Assembly (NCBI GenBank): GCA_964517675.1
Contig: CAZFEL010000004.1
Location: 1 to 64,000 of the forward strand
Length of the DNA: 64,000 nt
Reading direction: 5' to 3'
From: Asbonarchaeum sp964517675
Lineage (GTDB): Archaea > Nanohalarchaeota > Nanosalinia > Nanosalinales > Nanoanaerosalinaceae
Positions within the stretch are counted from its first letter, which is position 1; each line of letters opens with the position of its first letter. Below, one piece after another: positions 54,592 through 62,148 of the stretch. The notes beneath the pieces are model-generated. The model did no database searches and had not been told where the DNA came from. It was given only the letters and a program-made list of their open reading frames with translations. The translations under genes were made by a program, and so were the position numbers.

Positions 54592-56514
54592 ATGTCAGAG
54601 ATAGCTATAGAACTCCCTGACGGCTCCGTGATGGAGGTCGAGCAGGGCTCGACGGTCGAAGATGTCGCCTACGAGATAGGCGAGGGACTCGGAAACGATA
54701 CGAAAGCAGGCGTCGTCGACGGCGACTTGGTCGCGAAGGAACATCCTCTGACCAGCGACTGCACCCTTGAGATCGTTACACCGCAGTCGGACGAGTACAT
54801 CGACGTGATGCGTCACACCGCAGCCCATGTGCTTGCCCAGGCGGTCCTCCGCGTTTTCCCGGACGCTGACCTCGGTATGGGGCCGTGGACGGAGGATGGA
54901 TTCTACTATGACTTCGATAGCATCGACCTCGAGGAGGACGACCTCGAGGATATCGAAGCGGAGATGGATGCGATCATCGAGGAGGACCTCGATGTTGAGA
55001 GGGTCCAGCTTACATCCGAGGAGGCCCGCGAGGAGCTGGCCGACCAGCCCTACAAGCAGGAGCTGCTGGAGGAGTTCCTGGAGGAAGGCGAGACGGTATC
55101 GTTCTACCGCCAGGGTGATTTCATTGACCTGTGCAAGGGACCTCACCTCGATTCGACGGGTGACGTCGGCACCTTCAAGCTGATGGAGATCGCGGCCGCC
55201 TACTGGAAGGGCGAGGAGGAAAACCCCATGCTGACACGGATCTATGCGGCCTGTTTCGAGACCGAGGACGAGCTCGAGGAGTTCCTCGAACAGCAAAGGG
55301 AGGCCGAGAAGCGGGATCACCGGAAGATCGGCCAGGAGATGGAGCTTTTCTCCATCAACCAGACCACGGGCCGTGGCCTGCCGCTGTACCATCCGAACGG
55401 GAAGACCGTTCTCAACGAGCTCCGGGAGTTCGTCCAGGAGCTGAACGCGGAGATGGGCTGTCAGCCGGTCGAGACACCGCATCTCTTCCGCACTGAGCTG
55501 TGGAAGGAATCCGGCCACTATGAGAACTATCAGGATGATATGTTCCTGCTGGAGGTCGAGGACGATGAGTACGGGCTCAAACCGATGAACTGTCCGGGCC
55601 ATGCGATGATATTCGATGACACGGCCTGGAGCTACCGGGACCTGCCGGTCAGGTACACCGAACAGGGCAAGGTCTACAGGAAAGAGCAGTCGGGTGAGCT
55701 CTCCGGTCTCTCGCGGGTCTGGGCGTTCACGATCGATGACGGCCATCTCTTTGTCCGGCCTGACCAGATCGACGATGAGGTCGAGGCGATCATGGAGCAG
55801 ATCTTTGAGGTGCTCGAGACCTTCGACCTCGAGTACGAGGTCATGCTGGCCACGCGACCGGAGAAATCTGTCGGCAGCGATGCGATCTGGGAGAAGGCCG
55901 AATCACAGCTCCGCGATGTCCTGGAGCGCAACGATATCGAGTACGGGATCGAGGAGGGCGACGGTGCCTTCTACGGTCCGAAGATAGATTTTGCGTTCAC
56001 TGACGCCCTGGGACGTGAGTGGGATGGGCCGACGGTCCAGCTGGACTTCAACATGCCCGAGCGGTTCGACCTGACGTACAAGGGCAAGGACAACGACGAG
56101 CACCGACCGGTCATGATCCACCGTGCGCTGTACGGGAGCTATGAGCGGTTCATGATGGTGCTGATCGAGCACTTCGCTGGCCAGTTCCCGCTGTGGCTCG
56201 CACCGGAACAGGTCCGTGTCCTCCCGATCTCGGACAGGCACATCGACTATGCAGAGGAGGTCGCCGACCAGCTCGATGACTTCCGTGTCGTGGTCGAGGA
56301 CCGTTCGTGGACGGTCGGGAAGAAGATCCAGCAGGCCCACGATGACAACGTGGCGTACATGCTGATCGTTGGCGACGATGAGGTCGAGGAGAGCACGGTG
56401 GCGGTCCGTGACCGCGATGAGCGCGAGGAACGCGGTATCGAGGTCGGGACGTTCCGTGAGCACCTCGAGGAGGAACGCGACCAGAAACGCAGTGAACCGG
56501 ATTTCCTGGCCTGA
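54592..56514 (+). CDS. thrS: Threonyl-tRNA synthetase, bacterial type
   Basis: A 640-residue class II synthetase. It has an N-terminal TGS domain (1-60), then the bacterial-type editing domain with HTAAHVLAQAV (about 75-85) and CKGPHLDSTG (about 180-189) as zinc/catalytic residues, the class II core with MNCPGHAMIF, VYRKEQSGELSGLSRVWAFT and VDDGHLFV-like blocks, and the anticodon domain ending VLPISDRHIDYAEEVADQLD. Most archaeal ThrRSs carry a DTD-like editing domain instead, so this is the bacterial form, probably acquired by transfer. The start follows GAGGTGTGATAG. Confidence 0.96.
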   Translation: MSEIAIELPDGSVMEVEQGSTVEDVAYEIGEGLGNDTKAGVVDGDLVAKEHPLTSDCTLEIVTPQSDEYIDVMRHTAAHVLAQAVLRVFPDADLGMGPWTEDGFYYDFDSIDLEEDDLEDIEAEMDAIIEEDLDVERVQLTSEEAREELADQPYKQELLEEFLEEGETVSFYRQGDFIDLCKGPHLDSTGDVGTFKLMEIAAAYWKGEEENPMLTRIYAACFETEDELEEFLEQQREAEKRDHRKIGQEMELFSINQTTGRGLPLYHPNGKTVLNELREFVQELNAEMGCQPVETPHLFRTELWKESGHYENYQDDMFLLEVEDDEYGLKPMNCPGHAMIFDDTAWSYRDLPVRYTEQGKVYRKEQSGELSGLSRVWAFTIDDGHLFVRPDQIDDEVEAIMEQIFEVLETFDLEYEVMLATRPEKSVGSDAIWEKAESQLRDVLERNDIEYGIEEGDGAFYGPKIDFAFTDALGREWDGPTVQLDFNMPERFDLTYKGKDNDEHRPVMIHRALYGSYERFMMVLIEHFAGQFPLWLAPEQVRVLPISDRHIDYAEEVADQLDDFRVVVEDRSWTVGKKIQQAHDDNVAYMLIVGDDEVEESTVAVRDRDEREERGIEVGTFREHLEEERDQKRSEPDFLA

Positions 56515-56523
56515 GGTGGGAGG

Positions 56524-57327
56524 ATACCAGCCGATCCTGCGGTCTCGGTTGTTCTCCCGGTCCTCGAGGGGATGCCGTACCTCGAGACATCACTCAGATC
56601 GCTTCAGGATCAGTCTATCGAGTCTTTCGAGGTCATAGCGGTCGATGATGGATCCGACGATGGATCTATCCGGGTCCTGGAGCAGTACTGCCGGGAGGAC
56701 GATCGTTTCTCCCTCATCGAGACGGAGGGAGGAGTCGGGCTCCCGGCATCACTGAACCGGGGCATCGAGGCCGCTTCTGGGGACTACATCGCCAGACACG
56801 ATGCGGACGATATAGCCCTCGAGGACCGGCTCGAGCGCCAGCTGGCGTTCATGGAGGAACGTGATGTCTTCCTTGCCGGCGAGCGGCTTGGCCGGTGTGC
56901 TGTGATCGATGCGGACGGCGAGGCTGTCAGAAAGCCTGACCATGCTGGAGAGCCGTCACGGCTCAATGATATCCTCCAGGAGGACTGTGTGGTGCTGCAT
57001 CCGTCGATCATGTTCCGTGCGGAGGATGTGCGGTACCGGGAGAAGTTCCTGTCGGTGGAGGACTGGGATCTGTACCTCCGGTTGGTGGACGAGGGGAGAG
57101 AGCTGTATGCGATGGATGCGCCCTTGGTCCGCCGACGGATCCATCCTGATTCGATGACGACGAAGGCGCCTGAGCGGATCAGTTACTTCGCGGAGAAGGC
57201 CCTGGCGTTCCGTGACCAGCGCCGGGAGTCGGGAGACGATGCCTATGATGCGTTCGATCCGGATCCGCCAGAGCAGGATGTCGGCGAGCGGCGCTATCCC
57301 GAGAAACTCGAGGACGCCCGGGAATGA
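56524..57327 (+). CDS. Family 2 glycosyltransferase; N-terminus lacks a canonical start
   Basis: The GT-A fold is clear: PAVSVVLPVLEGMPYLETSL (first strand), then FEVIAVDDGSDDGSIRVLEQ, GVGLPASLNRGIEAASGDYI and the metal-binding DxD as RHDADD, SIMFRAEDVR, and VEDWDLYLRLVDEG. It transfers a sugar from a nucleotide donor. The first canonical ATG is at 56572, but the essential first strand VSVVLPVLEG lies upstream of it and in frame after the thrS stop. No ATG, GTG or TTG is available there; an ATA at 56524, after GAGGTGGGAGG, is the best candidate. Start uncertain; the rest is firm. Confidence 0.85.
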   Translation: MPADPAVSVVLPVLEGMPYLETSLRSLQDQSIESFEVIAVDDGSDDGSIRVLEQYCREDDRFSLIETEGGVGLPASLNRGIEAASGDYIARHDADDIALEDRLERQLAFMEERDVFLAGERLGRCAVIDADGEAVRKPDHAGEPSRLNDILQEDCVVLHPSIMFRAEDVRYREKFLSVEDWDLYLRLVDEGRELYAMDAPLVRRRIHPDSMTTKAPERISYFAEKALAFRDQRRESGDDAYDAFDPDPPEQDVGERRYPEKLEDARE

Positions 57328-57358
57328 GTGGAAACGGTTTAGGTGATTCCGCACATGG

Positions 57359-57375
57359 CCGGGCTGTGGGCCCGG
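57359..57375. terminator. Hairpin between converging genes
   Basis: CCGGGC-TGTGG-GCCCGG forms a six-pair stem directly between the stop of the glycosyltransferase gene and the stop of the reverse-strand gene at 57376. It may act on both. Confidence 0.35.
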
Positions 57376-57906
57376 TCACTGTTCGTCCAGCTGTCTGATG
57401 ATCTGCTGTATGTGGTGGTGGGCGGTCTCGTACTCGTCATCCATCACTGCGTCGCTGGCCTTGCCGAGGGCCTGTATGAGTGCCTGTCTGTCGAGGATGG
57501 TATCGCGCTGTTCGAGGAGGTCGGCAAGCCTGCCCGTGTCCCTGACAAGGGTATCGAGGTCGGCCTTCTGGTGCTGTGTGTCTCTTGGCACCTTCGTGTG
57601 GTCTGGTCCTGCTCCCTGCTGGAGGCTCTCGATCACCTCGGCGATACGGTCGCGTGTGGCCGCGAGGGCTCCTGCCATCCCGTCATGGAGTGCCTGACCA
57701 TCTGGCAGGGAGATGGCGGGTCGTGGAAGGGCCATATCCCGGCCGAGGAGGACATAGATGCCTGCTGTGAGGCCTGCGATGAGGGTGAGGAAAAGCACCG
57801 CGAACCCGCTGATCCTGGCGAGTGGCACCCGACCGCTGGTGTGGGCGGCGGTGACCCCGGGTGTGAGACCGAGGATGAGGAATGCGGCTGTGAGGGCCCT
57901 GTGCAT
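57376..57906 (-). CDS. Membrane-associated hypothetical protein
   Basis: A 176-residue protein. It starts with a signal-like hydrophobic segment (ALTAAFLILGLTPGVTAA), then a second helix ISGFAVLFLTLIAGLTAGIY (about 33-52), followed by a soluble, helical, coiled-coil-rich part of about 120 residues with His- and Gln-rich turns. It probably sits in the membrane with the C-terminal helices exposed. No family recognised. A TATA-like CTTAATAG lies 23-30 bases upstream. Confidence 0.6.
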   Translation of the reverse strand: MHRALTAAFLILGLTPGVTAAHTSGRVPLARISGFAVLFLTLIAGLTAGIYVLLGRDMALPRPAISLPDGQALHDGMAGALAATRDRIAEVIESLQQGAGPDHTKVPRDTQHQKADLDTLVRDTGRLADLLEQRDTILDRQALIQALGKASDAVMDDEYETAHHHIQQIIRQLDEQ

Positions 57907-57928
57907 GATGGTGGATTGGCCCGGCCGG

Positions 57929-57936
57929 CTATTAAG
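57929..57936 (-). promoter_or_regulatory. TATA-like box for the membrane protein gene at 57376
   Basis: Reverse-strand CTTAATAG lies 23-30 bases upstream of the ATG at 57906. Confidence 0.35.
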
Positions 57937-57945
57937 GTTTTCCGG

Positions 57946-58209
57946 CTACCAGTCGAAGTCGGTCGTGCGACCGGGCTCTCTGGCGTAGTTGCGCCTGCCC
58001 ATGAACTGGGTGTTGACGACGCGTGGTCGCGACTCGCCGGCGTAATCGGAGGTCTCCTCGGGTTCCTCGACGTCATCGAGTTCGGCCTGTTCGGTCTCGT
58101 CCGGGGCCAGGTACTCGTCTACGTCGACTGGATCGTCGTCCGGCTGGTCGGTCACGTGGACCCATTCGTAGACATCATCCACGCCTTCCGGGAGGCCGTC
58201 TAGGACCAT
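57946..58209 (-). CDS. Small acidic hypothetical protein
   Basis: An 87-residue, very acidic protein: VDDVYEWVHVTDQPDDDPVD and later EEPEETSDYAGESRPRVVNT, with a basic C-terminal end (FMGRRNYAREPGRTTDF). No motif recognised; probably disordered. The TATA box GCTTAAATAC (reverse strand, 58231-58240) is 22-31 bases upstream of the ATG at 58209. Confidence 0.5.
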   Translation of the reverse strand: MVLDGLPEGVDDVYEWVHVTDQPDDDPVDVDEYLAPDETEQAELDDVEEPEETSDYAGESRPRVVNTQFMGRRNYAREPGRTTDFDW

Positions 58210-58230
58210 ACTCGTTGATGGGCTGTGGAG

Positions 58231-58257
58231 GTATTTAAGCCTTGGCCAGTATTTATC
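58231..58257. promoter_or_regulatory. Divergent promoter pair
   Basis: Reverse GCTTAAATAC (58231-58240) serves the gene starting at 58209. Forward TATTTATC (58250-58257) lies only 15-22 bases before the ATG at 58272, so it may be paired with a slightly later start or with the box at 58231. Confidence 0.4.
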
Positions 58258-58271
58258 ACTGTGGCGTACTA

Positions 58272-59213
58272 ATGACTTTTGAACCGGTCCCTGACAGCTA
58301 CGATCTCGAGGAGGATATCGATCCCCGTGAGTGGCGGGAATCCTTGGAGGACGCTTTTCTTTCGTTCTACCGCGAGGAGGTCCCGAGAAACTATGCTGGG
58401 AAAGCAGAGCGCGCCGAGGAGGTCTTCGAGGCCCGTCCTGGATCTCCCGAGGAGTGGCCGATCGAACCCCGCGGCCGCACGCAGGAGTACCTCGCGGACA
58501 GGGAGATCGATGCCGGTACGCTGTACGATGCGACCGTCGAGGATCTGGCCGATGTGCTGTACGGGCAGGTCCAGGCCCGCGCGATGGACGAGGACGATGT
58601 CTTTTCCTTCCGCGATCGGATACAGCGGTTCGATGTGGCCTTCGACCGTCTCGATGCGGATTTCTACGCCGATATAGGGGACCACGCGTACACGGTACGA
58701 CGGGCCGATGGCCGGGAGGAGGTCTTCGAGCTCGGGCGGGAGTTCGGGACCTGTATCGGGTTCGATGTCTCCTATGAGATGTTCGAGGGCTCGGAGGTCG
58801 GTGCGATGCTGGCAAACAGCATCGAGGATCCGCATACGATGTACATGATCGTCGAGCGCGATGGCGAGCCGGCAGGGTTCAGCAGGAACCTTCTCCTCGA
58901 GGACGAGACCGGGCAGCGATGGCTGGCGATCGATACGATGGAACTGGACAGGGATGAGTACGAGGACGAACGCGATGCCCTGAAGCCGCTGGCCCTGGCC
59001 TCGATCCAGGCAGGACTGGATCTCGGTGCGGATGCGGTCGGTGTCTCCGCGCGGGAGGGATCTGCGAAGGAGGTCATCGAGGGCTACGGTGGTCTGAGCT
59101 GGGAGATCGCGTACGAGAAGGTCGGTGAGCCGGTGGAGATGGTCTCCCATCTGGACGGTGAGGCCGGGGAGCGGACCCTGCATCCGCTCGTGGAGGACTT
59201 CGAGGGGTTCTGA
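58272..59213 (+). CDS. Hypothetical protein, possibly two-domain
   Basis: A 313-residue soluble acidic protein. The N-terminal 125 residues are helical. The C-terminal part alternates strands and helices: GTCIGFDVSYEMFEGSEVGA, TMYMIVERDGEPAGFSRNLL, QRWLAIDTMELDRDEYEDER and LASIQAGLDLGADAVGVSAR. The strand-turn MIVERDGEPAGFSRN and the later AIQAG helix recall a GNAT-like core, but no acetyl-CoA loop is evident. No family assigned. Monocistronic. Confidence 0.6.
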   Translation: MTFEPVPDSYDLEEDIDPREWRESLEDAFLSFYREEVPRNYAGKAERAEEVFEARPGSPEEWPIEPRGRTQEYLADREIDAGTLYDATVEDLADVLYGQVQARAMDEDDVFSFRDRIQRFDVAFDRLDADFYADIGDHAYTVRRADGREEVFELGREFGTCIGFDVSYEMFEGSEVGAMLANSIEDPHTMYMIVERDGEPAGFSRNLLLEDETGQRWLAIDTMELDRDEYEDERDALKPLALASIQAGLDLGADAVGVSAREGSAKEVIEGYGGLSWEIAYEKVGEPVEMVSHLDGEAGERTLHPLVEDFEGF

Positions 59214-59225
59214 GACCGGGACATC

Positions 59226-59235
59226 TTTATAAAAG
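59226..59235 (+). promoter_or_regulatory. TATA box for the S19e-PDCD5-L39e-L31e operon
   Basis: TTTATAAAAG lies 61-70 bases upstream of the S19e ATG at 59296, leaving a leader of roughly 35-40 bases with a GGTGATCAATCA ribosome-binding site. Confidence 0.55.
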
Positions 59236-59295
59236 TAGGCTGGCATAGCTGATCTGAAGCGGCGTTTGTCGCTGACACGGTTCGGTGATCAATCA

Positions 59296-59724
59296 ATGGT
59301 AACTGTATACGATGTACGGGCAAATCCGCTGATCGAGAGGACAGCTGATGAACTTGAGGACAATATCGAGGAGGTGGATGCGCCTGACTGGAGCGAGTTC
59401 GTGAAGACAGGTGTCAACAAGGAGAAGCCTCCGGAGCAGGAGAACTGGTGGTACCTCAGGTCCGCCGCTGTCCTGCGTACGGTCTACATGGATGGTCCTG
59501 TCGGTGTCGAGAAGCTCAGGACGAAGTACGGGTCCGAGCGACGCCGGGGCCACCAGACGGAGCATTTCCACAAGGCTTCGGGCAAGATCATCAGGACGTG
59601 CCTCCAGCAGCTTGAGGAGTCGGGTCTGGTGGCACTTGAGGAAGGTGAGGGCCGTGCTATCACGCCTGAAGGTCAGAGTTTCCTCGATAACCTCTCGAAG
59701 GAGGTCCGCGAGGACAACAGCTAA
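59296..59724 (+). CDS. rps19e: 30S ribosomal protein S19e
   Basis: A 142-residue protein with the S19e pattern: TVYDVRANPLIERTADELED, APDWSEFVKTGVNKEKPPEQ, NWWYLRSAAVLRTVYMDGPV, GVEKLRTKYGSERRRGHQTE and HFHKASGKIIRTCLQQLEES. It assists 40S/30S maturation in archaea and eukaryotes. First gene of the conserved cluster S19e-PDCD5-L39e-L31e-aIF6. The start follows GGTGATCAATCA. Confidence 0.96.
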   Translation: MVTVYDVRANPLIERTADELEDNIEEVDAPDWSEFVKTGVNKEKPPEQENWWYLRSAAVLRTVYMDGPVGVEKLRTKYGSERRRGHQTEHFHKASGKIIRTCLQQLEESGLVALEEGEGRAITPEGQSFLDNLSKEVREDNS

Positions 59725-59733
59725 GGTGATACC

Positions 59734-60081
59734 ATGGCCGATGACCTTGATGAGCTGAAGAAAAAGAAGATGGAGCAGATGTCCGGCGCTGATGGCGGAG
59801 CTGCCGCTGGTGGCATGGATGCCCAGGAGCAGCAGAAAGAGCAGATGCGCAAGAAGCTGAAGAAAATCGCCTCCGAGATCATGACGAAAGAGGCCCGCTC
59901 CCGGCTGGGCAACATCCGGGCGGCGGACGAGGATATGGCTGCGAAGATCGAGCTCCAGCTCGTCCAGCTCCACAAGGCAGGCCAGATCCGTGACAAGATC
60001 ACGGATGACCAGCTGAAGGAGATCCTGAAGAAGATCAAGGAAGCTGAAGATGAGCAAAGCACGAATATCAAGCACAGGTGA
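59734..60081 (+). CDS. PDCD5-family DNA-binding protein
   Basis: A 115-residue protein. It starts with an acidic-basic helix DDLDELKKKKMEQMSGADGG and continues with a three-helix core containing LKKIASEIMTKEARSRLGNI, MAAKIELQLVQLHKAGQIRD and KITDDQLKEILKKIKEAE, as in archaeal PDCD5/TFAR19. Its exact role is unknown, but it belongs to this translation cluster in most archaea. The start follows AAGGTGATACC. Confidence 0.94.
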   Translation: MADDLDELKKKKMEQMSGADGGAAAGGMDAQEQQKEQMRKKLKKIASEIMTKEARSRLGNIRAADEDMAAKIELQLVQLHKAGQIRDKITDDQLKEILKKIKEAEDEQSTNIKHR

Positions 60082-60087
60082 TTATCA

Positions 60088-60261
60088 ATGAGTTCACGCA
60101 AGTCAAAGGGCAAGAAAAAGCGTCTTATCGCGTCACGCAAAGAGGCAAAGTCCGCTCCCCGTTGGGTGGACATCAAGAAATACGGTATCAAGCGTTCGCT
60201 CACCCGCGCGGTGAAGCGACGGAAGAGCCGCCACTGGAGGCGCGGCGACACTGGTGAGTGA
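60088..60261 (+). CDS. rpl39e: 50S ribosomal protein L39e
   Basis: A 57-residue, highly basic protein beginning MSSRKSKGKKKRLIASRKEA and including APRWVDIKKYGIKRSLTRAV and KSRHWRRGDTGE. The basic linear sequence with the C-terminal RHWRR is diagnostic for L39e, which lines the exit tunnel. It is too short for many gene-finding thresholds. It overlaps the L31e start (TGATG), and begins after GGTGATTATCA. Confidence 0.95.
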   Translation: MSSRKSKGKKKRLIASRKEAKSAPRWVDIKKYGIKRSLTRAVKRRKSRHWRRGDTGE

Positions 60262-60770
60262 TGATGGACGATACTGTACGACTCGACCTCGGCAAGGTAC
60301 GCGGTACCAGCCGCAAGAAAAAGGCCAACAAGGCAGTCAGTGAGGTTCGCCGTCTCGTCAGTCGACGGACCGGCGAGGACGATGTCCGCGTCGGTCCCCG
60401 GCTCAATGAGGCCCTGTGGGACCGCGGCGCCACCAGTCCGCCGTCGTCCATCGATGTCCAGCTCCTCGACCGTGAGGACCATGTCCGTGTCGAGCCGGCC
60501 GATGTCGAGCTCGAGCAGACACAGGAGGATGTCAGCCAGGACGAGGAGACGGCAGAGGAGCCTGACGACGAGACAGGGGATGAGGACGACCGCACGTTCG
60601 ATGCCATCCCGGAGGATGTCAGCGAGACCCTCCGCGAGGGCACGATCGATGAGGGCAAGGAAGCCGTCCAGGAGATGAACAAGGCTGACTTCGAGGTCCT
60701 GCTGGACTTCGAGGAGAAACACAAGAACAGGAAAGGTATGAAGGCGTTCCTCCGCTCCAACATGCGGTAG
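60261..60770 (+). CDS. rpl31e: 50S ribosomal protein L31e with an extra C-terminal domain
   Basis: A 169-residue protein; archaeal L31e is normally 80-95. The N-terminal 85 residues are L31e: VRLDLGKVRGTSRKKKANKA, VRRLVSRRTGEDDVRVGPRL, NEALWDRGATSPPSSIDVQL and DHVRVEPADVE. A linker of about 40 acidic residues follows, and then a small helical domain at about 125-169 (TFDAIPEDVSETLREGTIDE, DFEVLLDFEEKHKNRKGMKA). That tail resembles the helix-extended-helix endings of other halophile proteins. The ATG at 60261 overlaps the L39e stop. Confidence 0.9.
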   Translation: MMDDTVRLDLGKVRGTSRKKKANKAVSEVRRLVSRRTGEDDVRVGPRLNEALWDRGATSPPSSIDVQLLDREDHVRVEPADVELEQTQEDVSQDEETAEEPDDETGDEDDRTFDAIPEDVSETLREGTIDEGKEAVQEMNKADFEVLLDFEEKHKNRKGMKAFLRSNMR

Positions 60771-60802
60771 GGACGGCCTTTATCGTTCTTTTTCCCTCTC
60801 TG

Positions 60803-61462
60803 ATGGCAGACAAGCACATCGTCCTGACGGATTACAGCGGGGACCCGACCCTTGGGTTCCACGGTGTCGCGACAGCAGAGTATGCCGTCCTCGCACCTGA
60901 TTTCAAGCGCACGGAGACACTGAGACTTGATACGGTCTGTGAGACCTACATCGCGAACACGGATCTCGCCGGCCTGTTCTGTACCGGCAACAGCAATGGG
61001 CTCCTCGTGCCGGATACGCTCCGCGACCATGAGGAGGCCGCACTGGACGATGCCGGGATCGATCACATGGTCGTGGACGCGAACCACACTGCTCTCGGGA
61101 ACCTGGTCTTGGCGAACGATCAGGGCTGTTACCTGAGCCCGCACCTCGCCCAGCACGAGGATGCGATCGGGGCGTTCCTCGATGTCGATGTGACCGTGGG
61201 GACGGTTGCTGGCCTCGAGATCGTCGGTTCGGCCGGTATCGCGACCAACAACGGCGTTTTGCTTCATCGCGGGGCCGACGAGGATGAGCTGGAGGCCGTC
61301 GAGGATACCCTCGGTGTCGATGGCGATATCGGGACGGTCAATTTCGGCTCGCCGTACGTGGGAAGCGGTATCGTGGCGAACACGACCGCGGCTCTGGTCG
61401 GCAACCAGACGAAAGGTCCCGAGACCGCGCGGATCGAGAAGGCCCTCGGGTTCCTGGAGTGA
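60803..61462 (+). CDS. eif6: Translation initiation factor aIF6
   Basis: A 219-residue protein of five repeated alpha/beta units (pentein). Typical blocks are TYIANTDLAGLFCTGNSNGL, VPDTLRDHEEAALDDAG, HTALGNLVLANDQGCYLSPH, GTVAGLEIVGSAGIATNNGV and GSPYVGSGIVANTTAALVG. aIF6 binds the large subunit and blocks subunit joining until released. It follows L31e by 32 bases with a possible own TATA (TTTATC at 60779). Confidence 0.96.
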   Translation: MADKHIVLTDYSGDPTLGFHGVATAEYAVLAPDFKRTETLRLDTVCETYIANTDLAGLFCTGNSNGLLVPDTLRDHEEAALDDAGIDHMVVDANHTALGNLVLANDQGCYLSPHLAQHEDAIGAFLDVDVTVGTVAGLEIVGSAGIATNNGVLLHRGADEDELEAVEDTLGVDGDIGTVNFGSPYVGSGIVANTTAALVGNQTKGPETARIEKALGFLE

Positions 61463-61475
61463 TGGTCCCGTCCCT

Positions 61476-61484
61476 GATTTAAAG
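61476..61484 (+). promoter_or_regulatory. TATA box for the uridine kinase gene
   Basis: GATTTAAAG lies 23-31 bases upstream of the ATG at 61507. Confidence 0.5.
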
Positions 61485-61506
61485 CTCATCGTGGAACCGT
61501 GAGACG

Positions 61507-62148
61507 ATGATCGTCGTCGGGGTCGGTGGGGGATCGGGCAGCGGGAAGTCGTTCATGGCGTCCCGGATCAAGGGCCGGATGCCGGATGAGACCCTGCTGT
61601 TCCCGATGGACAGATACTATAAGCCTTTTTCTGGGAAGTCCGATTTCGAGCGCAAGCAGATCAACTTCGACCTGCCAGGGACCCTGGACTGGGAGCTGAT
61701 GCGGGAGCATCTCCGACGGCTCCAGGAGGGAGAGACCATCGGAATGCCGGAGTACTCCTTCGAGGACAACACCCGCGTCGGTTCCGTCGAGCGGGAGCCC
61801 AGGGAGATCGTGGTGGTCGAGGGCATCTATGCGCTGTACGATGGGCGGATGAACGACATGATGGACCTGAAGGTGTTCCTGGCGCCGCCGCCTGATGTCA
61901 GGGCTGTCCGGCGGGTGAAACGTGACGTGGTCGATCGGGGCCGCAACATCGAGTTCGCCGCCAAGCAGTACCTCGAACAGACCAGGAAGATGCATGAGGA
62001 ACATGTCAGGCCGACAAAGGAGAATGCCGATCTCGTCCTCTCGGACCCGGAGGCTGACAGGTTCGTCGATGTGGTGACAGAGCTGTTCCATGAGCAGGAG
62101 GCAGCAGGATCACGTGATGTGCGGGAGTACTTCGAGGAGAAGCTCTAA
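61507..62148 (+). CDS. udk: Uridine kinase
   Basis: A 213-residue P-loop kinase. Walker A is VGGGSGSGKSFMASRI (about 6-21), followed by the substrate-binding FPMDRYYKPFSGKSDFERKQ, NFDLPGTLDWELM, PEYSFEDNTRV and VVVEGIYALYDGRMNDMMDL. The lid has RRVKRDVVDRGRNIEFAAKQ. It phosphorylates uridine and cytidine, a salvage step that fits a host-dependent cell. Own TATA box; converges on the nucleotidyltransferase gene with a four-base overlap. Confidence 0.93.
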   Translation: MIVVGVGGGSGSGKSFMASRIKGRMPDETLLFPMDRYYKPFSGKSDFERKQINFDLPGTLDWELMREHLRRLQEGETIGMPEYSFEDNTRVGSVEREPREIVVVEGIYALYDGRMNDMMDLKVFLAPPPDVRAVRRVKRDVVDRGRNIEFAAKQYLEQTRKMHEEHVRPTKENADLVLSDPEADRFVDVVTELFHEQEAAGSRDVREYFEEKL

